Below, piece after piece: positions 12,205-26,600 of a DNA stretch of 64,000 nucleotides (its first letter is position 1; each line of letters begins with the position of its first letter). The stretch comes from Membranipora membranacea. Its lineage: Eukaryota; Bryozoa; Gymnolaemata; Cheilostomatida; Membraniporidae. The stretch spans positions 7,874,001-7,938,000 of the forward strand of contig OU612075.1 of the NCBI GenBank assembly GCA_914767715.1, written 5' to 3'. Made by a program: the position numbers and the translations under genes. Below the pieces are notes generated by a model. That model was given only the letters and a program-made list of their open reading frames with translations. It was not told where the DNA came from and did no database searches.

Positions 12205-14205
12205 TCCCCCCATAAACATATAAATACTCTAGACTGGTAACTATTGGCTATTTGATACAGGCTCAGTGTCCTCTCTAATTCAGGGACGCGACGTCACTGC
12301 GCTATTCACTTTTTCTCTGTAGTGCATAGGTCAGAATAGGAGTTATCTCCACATGAATGTAATGTATGAATGAAAGACCTTCTTATTTCTAAACTACAAA
12401 CGGGCCTAAAACCGTTGAATTTTACAAAACATGTACCAATGAAGTATAAAATGTGATCAGTATACCATGCCATCAAATATTGTGTGTGCCATAACAACTT
12501 ATGCTGTAGCATGTTTCTGGTCTTAACATCTGTATGAAAAACGGTGCGTCAACTTTTCAAAGTTCAAGATTTTGCTCAGAATTTTACCAAATTAGCTGCA
12601 TTTGATCTTTCCAGCTGTCAGAATGTTAACAAAAGTTGGAAAACACTAATGGTCCTTGAGTAAGGTCTGATTTCAAATGTATTTTTGTCAACTAAATGCT
12701 TAAAAGCTCAGAACACTTAGTCTTTGTTCTTCATGGTTCTTTCTCTTGGCTACTGATGGAATTTTAGTGCGATGAACTAAAAAATAAAAACACCTCAGCA
12801 GCCATCACAAATAAATATAAATTGTAGATACAACACAAGCAAGTGACCTTGACCGCTGTGTATTATAGTGTATGGCACATCAATTATTTTATCTTTACCG
12901 GTGATATCTACAACACTAGTTTGTTCCCTCGGAGGACGGTGTTGATGGAGGGATATTTAAAAAGTTGTGTATCAAATCAGTTTGTACCTATGTATAGTTT
13001 ATAGTGAGCCAAGGTCTACAAAACTGTCCAGGGACTAAAGTCTGCAACATAAGTGCGGCTTTGTCTGATTCAAATGTTCTAAGGTAGGAAAGTAGGAGGA
13101 TTTGCAATTCGCACCCTTTACCCATATCTACAATAAACTATAGGATGAAAATATTCACTGATTTAAATTTAGCGACCTGGCCAAGAATAGGAAAACTTAC
13201 TAGTGAAACATTAGTGAATATCGATTTTGTAAATCCACAATGTATAATATCATAGGTAACATTGCTAACACCTTATATTTTGATAAAGGAAGTAATATTT
13301 TGGATATTTTTGTGAGTACATATTATGCGAAATTTAAAATTTAATAAAAGTTACCATCCTGTGCGGTGAAGAGACCTGTTGTTCTGCCAGTTAATGTTCT
13401 TCAAAACCAAAGTCTCAGGAGGAATACCCACCAAATGTTGGGGAAACATTAGGCATCCAGGTCATATGTGAGATTTTAAACCCTCAACGCTATTGGAAGA
13501 TTCCACTGCGTATAGTTTGTTGATTTTACACAGATTGATACATGTGTATCAGGGAGGGATGTGTAGGAATATCATGTAAATCTAAGACCAAGATTTCTAG
13601 CTTATGCCAGTTTAAAATGTCAGTAAGATTGATCAAGAAGTAGCTTATCTCTAACAATGTTATCATGCAAAATCACTGAATCGATATGAATATCAAAGAT
13701 TAGTGCTCTGGTTCTCAGATTTTAAGCCTTTAGTTGACAAAATACATTTGAAATTAAACCATACTCAAGGACCATCAGTGTTATCCATCTTACGGTTACA
13801 TGTCTGACAGTTGGAAAGATCAGATGCTGTTAATTAAGTAAAAATGCTGAGCAGAACCTTAAATTTGTAATAGTCGATGCACCATTTTTCATGTAAATGC
13901 TTCAGGCTAGAAGCAGCTATAACGTAAGTGTTATTGCACGGACAATATTTGATATCACAATATACTGATCACATTTTATACTTTATTACTATATTTTCTA
14001 TGAAATTCATTGGGTGTACCTAGTTTTAGTGCTCATATTTAGAAATATGAGGGTGTTTTACTCTTACATTAGATGTATTGGGACACAACTCCTATTCTGG
14101 CCTATGCGCTACAGTGAAAAAGTGATTAGCTCAGTGACTTTGTGTCACTGAATTAGTAAGCCAGTAGTTTCCAGTCTAGAGTATTTATATGTCTATGGTT
14201 ACCCC
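12205..14205. mobile_element. foldback element, about 2 kb
   Basis: Two inverted arms, about 12,205-12,770 and 13,690-14,205, face each other around a loop of about 0.9 kb. The outermost matching sequence is acatataaatactctagact on the left and its complement on the right. Further pairs are ggtccttgag/ctcaaggacc and aatgtatttttgtcaacta with its complement. The paralogous interval upstream of NGN-B (near 21,045-21,075) runs straight through without it, so this is an insertion. No protein is encoded. The exact ends and the target duplication could not be settled. Confidence 0.7.
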
Positions 14206-16627
14206 TTATATCAATTCAATGACAGTGCAAAAAGGAAAAAAAACATGGCATCATTATCATTAACAAACTTATTCATGATCAAGTCATGAACACAGTCAGT
14301 CTTCTCTCTTAATTAGTTTGCTGTGCTTAGTGCATTGCGCTTTCAGCAAACATTTTGTATTTGAAAACATTATATAACATTGTGGTTTTAGCTAAGCTCA
14401 TTGATTCAAGGAGTGCACTACAAATTGCTGAATTTGTTGTCAATTTTTTTATGCCCAGGCAGAAAATATTTTCAGTTTGTAAACTGTTAATTGAATGATC
14501 ATTGACGAACAATCGAATCCTGATTTTATGGCAAATTTATTACAATTTGAAAGTATGAAGCCTGATTGGACAATATAATGCTTACCAAGCCAGCCTCTAC
14601 CTTCACCAATACTGTCTGTTCATAATGAAGACTTAGTGAGCTAAGTACCACCAAAGAATATCTAAATTTGACTTGAATAATAATGTTAGGCTTTCATGTC
14701 ATGCAGTAAGTTCACTAGTTGACAGAGGCTAAAAGGGAAACTAATCAATCAACACTAGGTGGCCCAATTTAAGCTTGATAGCGCATTTATTTCATTCCTG
14801 AAACGTCTCTGCAAAAAGATGAATGGAAGAGCTAAAAGTTATTACCTAATTGAAGGAACATTATCGCTTGTTGTTTTGTAGATATTCAAGACTACACAAA
14901 GACCAATGCATGTTAAGCCAGCCAGTTACTTATGATAAAGTTTTGTCAGATTTGCATTTAAAAAAAAATCCAATGCCATACTTGGCATCAATTATTGAAA
15001 GATGGTAATACGTAACTGCCTGACTATAACATGCATCGGTCTTTGGGTGGACTTTAAGCAAATTAAAGCGATATCAACCTCTTAATTCTTATTCTGACAA
15101 CTAAATATTTTTCTTTTAGCGTTGTTTTGGTAAAAGTAGCTCAATCTGATTGCATGGTCATTCCATGACAAGTGTAATGATTATTAATTAGGCACTTGTG
15201 GAGTGATCCATCACACTTTTTGTTGAAGGACGGATATTTGTTAAGTTCAAGGTCATAAATCAATTGTCTTGCAACAAGAATGACATTTTAAGTAATATTT
15301 TGGCTTCAACTCACTTGCAAGTTTTAGTTGTAATTTTTGTTTTCGAGTAAAACAAAATTTTTATGGGTTGATCAGAAAATGTACAGAAGGGATGAACATA
15401 AATAATACAACAAATAAAACAAATGGTCTTGTCATCAAAATGATATATGAAATAATATGTAATGAATATTACAATATTACAACACATACAATATATAATA
15501 ATCTCCTTTCTGAGTGTGGTTCTCCCTATCAATGACTAGTTACAGCAGGTCTAAACACTATCATTGTGATGATGTTGTGGTTTCCACATAGTGCTATGAG
15601 TAAGAATGTATTTTTTGACTGGCAACTAAAAACCTTGGGCGGAAATTATATACAATTTACAAGGCATGCCATTGTGGTTGAACTAGAGGATAGAAAGATT
15701 GGCGTGCATGGCAAACGGAATCAAAGAGTTGCAGGGATGAGCAGGAATCTCATTGGGTCTCAGGTCTATCATAGAACTTCCAAAGTATGAAAGTTTATGT
15801 AGATTTTATTGCTGATGGTTTATCTTTACATCTTGCTAGTGAAAAGTATTATTGATAAGAAATAATTATAATGTGACAATCAAGTATATGTATGTATATA
15901 TTGTCAATGACCAACCACATACTTTTAGAAGATATTTCACCCATCAGATTTAGAATCCAACAAAGTTCATGTTAAGACAAAAATAAATCATGTGATCTCT
16001 ATATTCATCAGACTGAACTTATCAATGAGCTACAGTTTTGTTCCCATTTTTATAACATTCTTGTAACAAAGTATGACTTAATTTATATAATCTGGATGAG
16101 ATCATGACTCCTTCAAATTTATCCCTCACATTGCCATGTGTTTGGAAATATCTTAAAATCCAGCCCATTCATACTAGATATGCAGGAAAAGTGCCTGACA
16201 ACTATGTTTTTAAATCATATTTCATGTATCTTATTTTTGTGAATCATGTAGCAAATTAGTCCAGTTGTAAATCATTTCAAAATCTTTCTTTGGCATCTGT
16301 AAGCAGACTCTTCATGGAGGACACCTGAGAAACGAATTCAGAGCTTATAATAGCAATCTGTCAGTTAAATCACTGTTGTTATTATCGATGACAAGTGCTA
16401 ATATCATGTAATTCCTTGATTGAAGATGCCACGTCGGTGTAATCATTGCATATATATAATATATTTTGACATCACTCGATTTGATATTCAGAGAACACAC
16501 AACAAACAGAAGAACAATTAACAGCAACAAAAGTCATCAAACAATAAAAATTTAGCATTGACATAAACTGGTCTCAACAAAATGACATTAAAATAACAGC
16601 ATGATTTCTGTTTATTATTTCCAGTAT
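14206..16627. other. intergenic, 3' flank of NGN-B
   Basis: No gene. 14,206-15,250 resembles 21,060-21,720 upstream of B. 15,950-16,600 is the 3' flank of B and resembles the DNA at 46,790-47,110 and the 3' flanks of the other copies. Open frames such as 15,566-15,790 are not repeated in the paralogous intervals. Confidence 0.6.
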
Positions 16628-17748
16628 TTAGTATTTAGCATGTCTTCCTGGGAATCCGACTGTATTTCCATTTCCGTTGCCGTTTCCGTTGACTCCGCCG
16701 AAGTTTCTGTTTCCATTGTTGTTTCCATTGATTCCACCAATGTTGTTGTTTCCGTTTCGGTTTCCATTAACTCCATTGATATTGAAGTTTCCGTTCAAAT
16801 TGCCATTTCTCCCGTTGATATTGAAGTTTCCATTCCTATTTCCGTTAACTCCATGCAAATTTTTGTTTCCATTTTTGTTTCCATTCATTCCACCGAAATT
16901 GAGGTTTCCATTTCTGTTTCCATTTGTTCCAAATCCACGATTGGTGTTTCCATTCTGGTTCCCATTAATGGCAAATGATCCTCTGTTACCGTTTCCATTT
17001 CGGTTGCCAGCTGTCTGAACACCTAAGTTCTCATTTCCATTTCGGTATCCATTGGCTCCATCAAACACATTGTTGTTGTTTCCATTACGGTTGCCAGCAG
17101 TGTTGAATCCAGTATTTTCATTTCTATTTCTGTTGCCATTTACAGCACGTCCAGAATTATCATTTCTATTATTGTTTCCAACTGGAACTGCAATAAAAGT
17201 AACATTCATTAAAGGTGTATACCTTTACCGCAATTATAAACTTTGGTCAAAAGGTTTCAACGAGAGTTATCAATATAGTTTGGCAGGCTCCACTATCAGA
17301 AGAGGCAAATTGAAAATTATCTGTTTTCATCTGAGCTAAGCATTAAAAATGTTCACCCAGGAAATAAAGATATTTATCACTAACACTAACAGTTAAAATT
17401 AAATTCTGGAAATTTAAACTACTAATGGATGGAGAGAGATATAGATGGATACATTAGTGGAAGGGCACCCTTGTAACAACCATTGCATTATTTTACACGG
17501 TCAACATTAGCATTGAAGGACCGCATAAGGTAGACAGCTGTACATATTTTTGGAATTTTGAAAAAAATTGAAGTGATTTGCTTCCCAGCCAAAAACAGCA
17601 AAAAATAGTTGGCGAAAAGTATCAATTACACTCAAAGAAAAATGTTATCTATAATTGTTTACTTACATTTTGAGTGGCTGAGTCTTCTGCCATATCCAGC
17701 TTGAGCCACAGCTACTACCACAAGAAGACATACTGCTACTCTCATCAT
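16628..17748 (-). CDS. NGN-B, secreted Asn/Gly-repeat protein, 213 aa
   Basis: The coding exons are 17748-17667 and 17187-16628; exon 1 is about 18118-18038 and noncoding. The signal peptide reads MMRVAVCLLVVVAVAQA, with Arg in place of Lys at residue 3, followed by GYGRRLSHSK. Exon 3 starts FPVGNNNRN through the standard ttgcag acceptor and carries six N-terminal units plus seven 13-residue units, the full-length form. It ends GRHAKY. After the stop comes the direct repeat AAATACTAAATACTGG, intact here and collapsed in NGN-E, its closest relative. The intron phases and spacing match the other copies. Predicted to be secreted; role unknown. Confidence 0.85.
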
Positions 17749-18143
17749 TATGATATCTGTGAAGGGGAGAAATGATAGTCAGTAAACGGCTCTATAAAAT
17801 ATTTTTACAATAAAAAATCTAGCTTTCGATGTAGCCTTAACAAGATTTCTAATAGAAATGTTGATGGTGTCATAATTCTCCTTTTTTATAATATGGAACT
17901 TGTGGAAGTCCATTTGAAAAATGTCTAATGTTTGGAACGTTTGTTGAGTTAATGAAATTATAAAAAAAATTATTGACATACGAAAATATCAATAGTGACA
18001 TATGAGCAAGAATTAAGAGAACTGATAAAATACTTACTTTAAAGTGTTGAATGTAAACAAAGATCAGATTTCTCTCTCTTTGCAAAGGTCCTCTGCTGAA
18101 CTGTTGTTATGGTTGTGCGTCTTCTACTGGCCTACTCCTTCCC

Positions 18144-18220
18144 TTATATAGTCATCACATTGCCCAGGGTATGGAGCAATGAAACTTTCATATCCTCTAG
18201 TATCATCCAGAGACAATAGT
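18144..18220 (-). promoter_or_regulatory. NGN-B promoter
   Basis: On the minus strand: ACTATTGTCTC at 18220-18210, ATACCCTGGGCAA at 18172-18160, and TATATAA at 18150-18144. Expected start near 18118. The TATATAAGGG form is shared with NGN-E and differs from the TATAAAAGGG of A, C, G and H. Confidence 0.8.
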
Positions 18221-21200
18221 TGCACTAAATATGTGGGCAGAAAGTAGTTTATCACCATTATAGTTAATAAAAATGAAAATTAACATACAAACAGAAAGGG
18301 GCAATAGAGTAAATACTTGGTCAGTCACATTGAGGAATGAGTTATTCCATGCCTCAAAGTTTGGTCGTATTACTCATGTTTATCAAATATTGCTGGTAGC
18401 ATAAAATATATTTTCTTAACTTATTGCTAAGGTTGCATACATAATGAGTTGACATAGGTCCGGATCAATGAGGATTTATGAAAATGAGAGGTGGCTATGA
18501 TATATTTTTGGCTCATAGCTTACTGTTGCATGCATAATCTAGTGATCTTATAGGCGAAGTAAACACAGATTGATTTCTTACCCACATGGAAGAGGAGAAA
18601 TCCTGGTTATTTGTGTCACAAATTAGGCAACATGCATAGCATAATACTGATGGTGTCATGAAAAGTGCGGGAATTATATGGCAATGAGGTAATGATACAT
18701 AATTAATCAAAGACAGTTTTTTCTGTGTCTCCCTGTGTTTGGCAATTTGATAGCATTATGGAAGTGTCTAAAATCCATAATTTGTAGAAGTAAGAGCTAA
18801 TGAGCTATGAAATTGATAGTTTTGTCCGCACATTTTCCTGAGCAAACATTTGCCAACTTCCCATTTTTGTTTTTAAAATCATAAAACAGATATTTCATTA
18901 TGTGACAATCTATGGGTCATAGTTTTCCGCATAGTATAATAAACCTAGGTATGCATCCATCACAAATAAGTTGATCTTGCCCTATGGTGGTGTTAAAAAT
19001 AGGTCACCTCACTAAAGTCACCCAACTAAGGTGTTAGCGGCTAAGATTATACATCTGAAAAACCACATTGTATGCCATGTCGGAAGAAAGCTTCCTCCTT
19101 AGAACATGCCCTGTTTGGGACACAACATGGTGGTCGTTTTGCTATATTTGTTCCGACATGATAGCCATAGAAGTTATCCCAATGCCTAGACATGATTAAG
19201 CAAATCTTGTAATAGTTGCTTGACAATATTAAAGTTGCTCGCCAAACACATATATATATATAGTACTGGATGATCTCTCAATTTTCGGATAACAGAAAGA
19301 AAATTGATTCAACCTTCATTTGTTTGAAAGTTAACCTTGGAGCAGTTAAATTGTATGTGGAATGATGACATCTCATCATGTGACATGACGTGTGACATTT
19401 TCTGCGATCCTGGCATTGTTAGCTTTCTAATGGTATATAAAATGACACGATCACTCGAAATGAAATTTTACCATTATTATACCTCGGCTTAAAGGGACTC
19501 CAAAGTTTCAGACTGCATTTTGACTACATTATAATCTCATTTCTCTCACCTCAGAAAATGTATTTTGAGCATAGATAAAACTAATTATACAACATTGGAT
19601 GTTTCTCATGCATACTTGACTGTTCATGTGGGTCAATAACCTAGGGATGTGGAATTTAATGCAAAGATTAGGTCAACACATTTTCAGCTAATCAACAAAA
19701 AATTATTTTCAAGTCCGGATTCTAGAGCAGTGCGCATGCTCATCGTGACCTATAACGTCAATTGCTAATCTCTGTAATCAATATACCTTGCATGATATTA
19801 TACACCTGTGTACAGCATAATAAAACTGGTCATGATTGTAATCCGGATGTGGACTACTGCACATGGCTTAGGCTAAGTTCCATTTTAATTAAGCAGAGTA
19901 AAATGGGCACTGAACAATAATCCACCAAAGCTAAATGCCTGTTGTTATAAGTCTCAGGCTGAAATACTAGCACTTGGAGACAGGAGGAAAGGAAATAATC
20001 CATGGTCTTAGGAAGGAGTTATCTGATCTAGTTATATTTTCGTGATTATATAGGTAAAAAAAATGTAGGATTTTACAATTACAATATTCTGAATATAAGT
20101 GTCAAATTTGAGGCTAGGACATATTTCCAAACCTATTCAGGGCAGTTTGAAGGCATTTGAGCATGACAGTCTTTGAAACTTTGGAATCAGTTTAAGTAAA
20201 TAACTGTACCAATGCGAAGTTAAAAATTTGACCATCCATCGTACAAGTTTATCATCATAATCTGAATGTCTGTTCACGCTAGTCCAGTTTTTAATGAGAG
20301 AGCAAATGTTTTGCTCTCCAGGAAAACTATTTATTCCCTTGTAACTTGCTGACCAGAACACAACAGTCGTGAATATTCATCCTGAATGTCTATTAAAGAA
20401 ATTTGTTAGTCTGTCTGAAACATACTGTCCGTTTTACTTGGTCCAGAATGGGAAGGGCATCCTCATTTCTTTGCTCCTCATGTATAGGCCTATACCCTGA
20501 CAAACAGATTTATAGACATAGGCAAGACCTTGGCAGGCATATAAAAATCTCTCAAATTTCAAGGCAATCGATCTCACAGGTCCGAAACATGACATAGTAC
20601 CTCTCTAGGGTATAAATTATCTCCAAGAGTTTTGACATAGCAAAAATTTGCATGAACATAATGTAGGATTGAAAATCTTGCAATGCTAATATCATGAAAT
20701 GAATTGTTGGAAACAGGTGTCTGTCAATTTTAACATATTGATGACTCAAGGAAAATGTATCAGTATATTGATTAAACTAATTTGCCATGCACAGTCTTGA
20801 ATTAAATTGCCATGATCTCAATCTGGTGATCTATTTTGGTTGCCAATGAATACCAGATTCACAGACACAAGTCGATTTTAACCTCATATATTTTGCTTTT
20901 ATGATGCCAAACTGATAATCATAGAATCGACGTTGCCAAGTATACTTTTATTGTCAGACCACAATAATTGCTGCATGCACAGCCAGAAAAAATAACTTAG
21001 ATAAATAAATAGGGAAAAGCAGAGTAAAGAATAAAAAACTTTAAAATACTTATTACCCTTATTCATCACATTATTAACTGTGCAGAAGGGAAAAATTATG
21101 GCAGAATCATAATAATAACATGCGTAGTAGTTCTTTGTCCTTTCAACAAAAAGTTTGTCTTTAAAATAATTATGATGAGATTGTGATTGTGACTGTGTTC

Positions 21201-22135
21201 AACAATTCTCATGAAGTGCACTAGGAAATTATCGATATTTCCATCCGTCCAGCAACGACTGTGTACAAAATACTTTTTTCCGCCTTCTCATCAAAAACAT
21301 GTTCTGGTAGTGCATGCCTGTCCAGCAAAAGTCTATTTTTCATAACATAGACAGTAAATGTTCCCGGTCCTCAAATTTTTCACCGACAGGGACTCTGAGT
21401 GAAAGAAATCAATGAACACTAGTTTGCCATAAGCCCTGTTGAGCCACATAGTGCATTTATTCTAAAGGCAAGGGCTTAAAATAATGTCCTAAAGGATGGA
21501 TAGTTTCTTATAATTTTTTGTGTGGATATCAATGTCAACCTCTAAAATTGAGTAATGTTGCCAATCAATTTCATTTGAGCATTATGAGGAGCTCAATATG
21601 ATTGCATAATTTACGGGCAAGTAAAGTAATTATGTAATTTAATGTAGAGTGATCAATCACACCTTTTGTTGGATGAATGCTATGTGTTTAGGATCATATA
21701 TAACTTATCTCGCAACAAGAATGGGTTTACTCGCTTGATTAGCTTTTGCCAGTATAAGGATTGGCCAATTTCAGCCGAATAATTTCTTATACAGTAACTT
21801 TTAACATGTTGTTTTGGCTGCAATAAGAATTATATGATATGATTGATGAACAAGAAAAGACAAAACACTCATATTTCGTATACAGGAAAAGTTTTAATAT
21901 GTAACTTTTTAGACTTTTGAGAAAACGGGGGATCCATTTTGCATTACCTAAATTATTAACGATGGTAATTAATGTTCAACCATTGTATTGCAGCCCGGGA
22001 ATCATACACCTGAAATAAACTCAGCACCTAAAAAGAGTGGCTAGGTTTTTGCTCTGCTAACATAAGCATATAGGGAATATCTGAGAGGCTGCATTTCATA
22101 GTTAACTATGCACTACATTTTGGAAAGGTGTACAG

Positions 22136-22138
<3 letters not shown>
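18221..22138. other. NGN-B upstream flank, paralogous intergenic DNA
   Basis: No gene seen. 18,470-18,700 matches the upstream flanks of the other copies (catgcataatctagtgatct and the following bases). 19,080-19,200 matches inverted DNA at 46,080-46,210 and 49,310-49,400. 20,270-20,760 matches 11,160-11,650. 20,960-21,080 is the empty counterpart of the foldback element at 12.2-14.2 kb. Confidence 0.65.
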
Positions 22139-22177
<39 letters not shown>

Positions 22178-22180
22178 TAT
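22139..22180. repeat. AT dinucleotide microsatellite
   Basis: A run of about 42 bp of alternating A and T immediately precedes the sequence ataaatattccatgata, which marks the start of the tandem duplication. A shorter AT tract sits at the matching place near 32,881-32,896. Confidence 0.9.
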
Positions 22181-23628
22181 CATATAAATATTCCATGATA
22201 AATAAAATCATCGTTTCGTTCAAAATAAATGAATAAAATTGATGTTGCTAATTCAGAATTCAGCTAAACAGTTTGTATTAAATTCAAGCACCGTCTGCGC
22301 AAAAAAAAACTATACTTCCTGGCATTAACACGGTATTTGCTGTTCTGATCCCGCCAGAAGGATGCTTCACCGACACAGCACAACATCCATATTGTCACAA
22401 GTGTGTGTTACCAATGCCAATGCCTATATCTGCTACTTGTCCGCCAGTGACATGCAGATTTAATGATTCCATTGTACCGCTGACTGTTTTCAGTAAGCAA
22501 ATGACCAAATATAATTGAAGGAGTATAATAAAAAACTTTATAAAAATGTCTACTTGTATAGTTGATGGTGTCAGCTTGCTTGTTGTTGGCATTCCAGGAT
22601 GAGATGTGAAATTGACTGAACTACTATAAAAAAATGTAGTTCAGTCAATTAGTGATGTCAGTCATGTAGTACATGCAAAAAACTTAAATTATGAGTAATT
22701 GGCACTGTAAAATACTTTAACAGGAAAATGGCGAATCAAACTGGGGTGTGTGCCTTGAGTTCTTGTCCTTCCTTGGATGATGTCAGTCAATGTATGTAAA
22801 GTTTATTTATTATTTTATTTAATGTAGTCGGTAATCCGGCACACGACAGTTGTGTAAATTCATCCTGCTCGTCTATTAAATTAATGTGTATGTAAAACCA
22901 AACATGAATAGGCATGGTAGTTTGGCATCCTTTTTATTTGGTACCTCAAGCTTAGACCCTGACAGACAGACACACATATGGGTAGACATAGACCAAGCAT
23001 CTTCGAATCTCAATATATCTTATTACAGACAATCAGTCAGAAACTCGGCAGGGTACTTCTATAGGATGATCATCAAAACGAAATCCATTAGGTTTGAAAG
23101 TTTTCATGAATATTCAGTAGGCTTGACAAGATTGTAATGCTAATTTCACTGGCATTCAGGAATTAATGACAAGAAACAGTGGTAGTCAGTGTTAACATAC
23201 TGATGCCTGTAGAAAATGTGTCAGTTATTTATAAAACTGATTGTCATACACAGTCTTGTTTGATTGCTGGCGAATACCACGATCAGTAACTCAACCCAAT
23301 TAAAAAACTCCATTTTGTTTTCTTTAAATCTAGCTGATAATCATGGATTTCATGCCAGCAAATACCTTTATCATTATATAACAGTTATCAGCCAATGCAA
23401 TGCTGTCAGTGATCATTCCTGCACAGAACGTCACTTTTTAATTTGTCGTCCTGGATCCACCCAAAATCTCTTATTACCAATCACTGGTGTTTCAGTGGAA
23501 CGAGTTGGTATCTTTATATCATTAATTTGAGTTTTGATTGCATATTAGGGAGAATATTTACAGATCATAGTGAATGCAAATAAAACGTGATATATATTTT
23601 CTCAATGAATACACTAAGTAATGATTGT

Positions 23629-26600
23629 CACTGCGTTTCATACCCAAGAATTGTCTGACAATTCTGTACAATTCTAGAATTGTCATAAACTGACCTATAT
23701 ATCATTAACCAACCAGCAACCATTATTGTGTAATTAACCCTGCCTGCTAAATAAATTACCTTCATTATTGATATTGTATAGCCATAGTATAAGCCTTTAC
23801 AGTTCTAGTCAATATCACACAATTGGATATGCTGTAATGAATAGATATTGCTGTGCAAGGTAGCATCAAAATCTATATTGCGGGAGGCCCAGGTACAACT
23901 CCCCGCCGGGGCAAATCTTTTCTTTTCGTATCATCGTGATGGAAAATGAAAGCATTTTAAATTGTTGGCTCACAATTTTCGTAAGCACGGAAAACTCTTA
24001 GTAATGAATATGATGACGCGACAAAATACTTATGTTCAACTCTTCTGTGTTGTACCATACCCTACGTTATATTTTGTGCAATCTGTTAATATTGGGAGCA
24101 ACTGCATAAATAGAATACATCAGCTAAACTATGCTAGCTGAATTATCAGAAAACTTTGCTACTAATAAAAATGTACAACATCGCTCCCCAGATGAGCGAG
24201 GAATTACTTTGTATCAACTGTCCTACATGCCTAAGTGGAGAGATGTGATATGTGAATGAGGCCATATTATCCACAGAACCACTGACTACTGAAAATGTGC
24301 TGACTGATGCTAAAAAAACTCAAACTTGGTGTCACAGCAAGTAGTATGAGTACTGATTATTGGCATAGTCTAAACTACGCTCCTTGTGATTATTGAGAGT
24401 GAATGGCTTTCAGCTATTTCTATTTGTTGGCCAAAGATGCTCTGAGCATGGAGTTAGCTCTGAATGTTATGGTATGTGGGCTGAGGGAGCCAAAGGTAAA
24501 TCAACTATTGTAAGCCTGGTATATATTCATTACCTGTCTACAAAGGAGCTCTTGATGTTATACTATGTCATTCTCAGCCATCTCAGTTATATGGTGTACA
24601 GGAAGCAATTCTGGCATAGTTCTCTCTCACTCTTGGATGGTAGTCCCCTAGTAGGTGTTGGCACTAGTACAGATAGTATTAAAATGTTAGACTAGTGGCA
24701 ACACCGTTTAATGTAATAAATTTTAATCTGTCAGCTTGAGTGCCACAAGCAGGGAGATTGGCCAATAACAGGCATAATTACATAACTACCTTGATATCCT
24801 GGTTGTCAAAATTTTTAATTGTCCAATTAAGTATAATTAACAATGTTTGTTAATCCTTCACACACATTCCATTGCACTTGTAACAAGTCATCATGACACA
24901 CTTGTGGAATCAGAGAGACAGGAGTCATTGTAAGCTGACCTAACTTCCTGTCTTTTACCGCTGATAATGAATGCAGTGAATTTTTAATTTCGCGAATATT
25001 CATTTTTATAATGATGGTTGTTTGGGTGTAAGTGCAATCATGATCATTCTTTGACGGAAGGGTGAGGGGGCGGGAAGTTGTAACATTTTATGCAAAATAC
25101 TAGATAATTGTCCAAATTCCATTTGTATATTTTTATCAAATTATTTCACCAAACTCTGCTTCAAAGCTCATCATTGTACAGAGTTATTATGCCAAGAATG
25201 AGATTGCCTCGCAAAAAACCTTAAATTCTCTGGCGCCCTTATTCTCCAGTATTTGCAAAAAAGGTTCATTGATATTCCGCGCTTCTTGGTCAACTTCAAG
25301 AGTTGAGCCAGCATTATATGATAATCTGTGAGTTTATCCACAGGGTTGTCCATTTTTAAATCTACTGGTACCTCATAAGTTCTGTGAAGGTTGCCTATGA
25401 ATGCCAGTGTAAACAAAATTAACATTCTTACTGGCTTATCTTGATTATGACTTCATGGGTAAATAACTTGGATACCAACAATACATCCAATTATGCTTGG
25501 CTAAGATGTTGATGTTAATTGAAAGGTAAACAATTGGCAGATGACACTGTGAGAATCTTGTTCAAATTCAATTATAAGCTAATCTCATTGAAATTGATCA
25601 GACAGATCAAACTGTACACTGTAGCCATTAATTGCATGCATCAAAGAGTTTGGTATGTTAAAGGTTCTATCAACCTGAAATTCAATCATTTCAACTATTC
25701 AGATCAGGGGCTTGCAGGGCCATTACAGCTGTTAAATTTTAAACATATAAATTATTGCCTGGACAGCCTTTTAACAGATAATCTTTCAAAGCTATCAGAT
25801 TATTATTATCAGCTGCATTGATAAATTTAGAATTTACAGTAACCACCAGACATTCTGTACAAACGAGTTCTATTGTGTCATTGAATGATAGGCCTGTTAG
25901 ATTTACTCTTGCTTCTCTCTACCCATATACCATAAAATTCAATTAATGGCTACAATGCACTGTTTAATCTGCCTGATCATTTTCAATGAGATTAGCTTAT
26001 TGAATTTGAACAAGATTCTCACAGTGTCATTTGCCAATTGTTTACCTTTCAATTGACATCAACATCTTAGCCAAGCATAATTGGATGTATTGTTGGTATC
26101 CAAGTTATTTACCCATGAAGTCATAATCAAGATAAGCCAGTCAGAATGTTCATTTTGTTTACACTGGCATTCATAGGCAACCTTCACAGAACTTATACAG
26201 TACCAGTAGATTTAAAAATGGACAACCCTGTGGGTAAAGACACAGATTATCATATAATGCTGGCTCAACTCTTGAAGTTGACCAAGAAGCGCGGAAAATC
26301 AATGAAACCTTTTTGCAAATACTAGAGAATAAGGGCGCCTGAGAATTTAAGGTTTTTTTGCGAGGCAATCTCATTCTTGACATAATAACTCTGTACAATG
26401 ATGAGCTTTGAAGCAGAGTTTGGTGAAATAAATTGATAAAAATATACAAATGGAATTTGGGCAATTATCTAGTATTTTGCATAAAATGTTACAACTTCCC
26501 GCCCCCTCACCCTTCCGTCAAAGAATGATCATGATTGCAATTACACCCAAACAACCATCATTATAAAAATGAATATTCACGAAATTAAAAATTCACTGCA

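Noticed and set aside
22886-23137. Frame NRHGSLASFLFGTSS..., also at 33,648-33,890
   Set aside because: It is a shadow of the tandem duplication; the equivalent sequence in other copies is not open in the same frame.
23885-23925. tRNA-like tail (gaggccc aggtacaactcc ccgccggggc) suggesting a SINE
   Set aside because: It resembles a B box followed by a T-arm-like stem, but no A box at proper spacing or A-rich/repeat tail was found, and part of it is shared by both palindrome arms.
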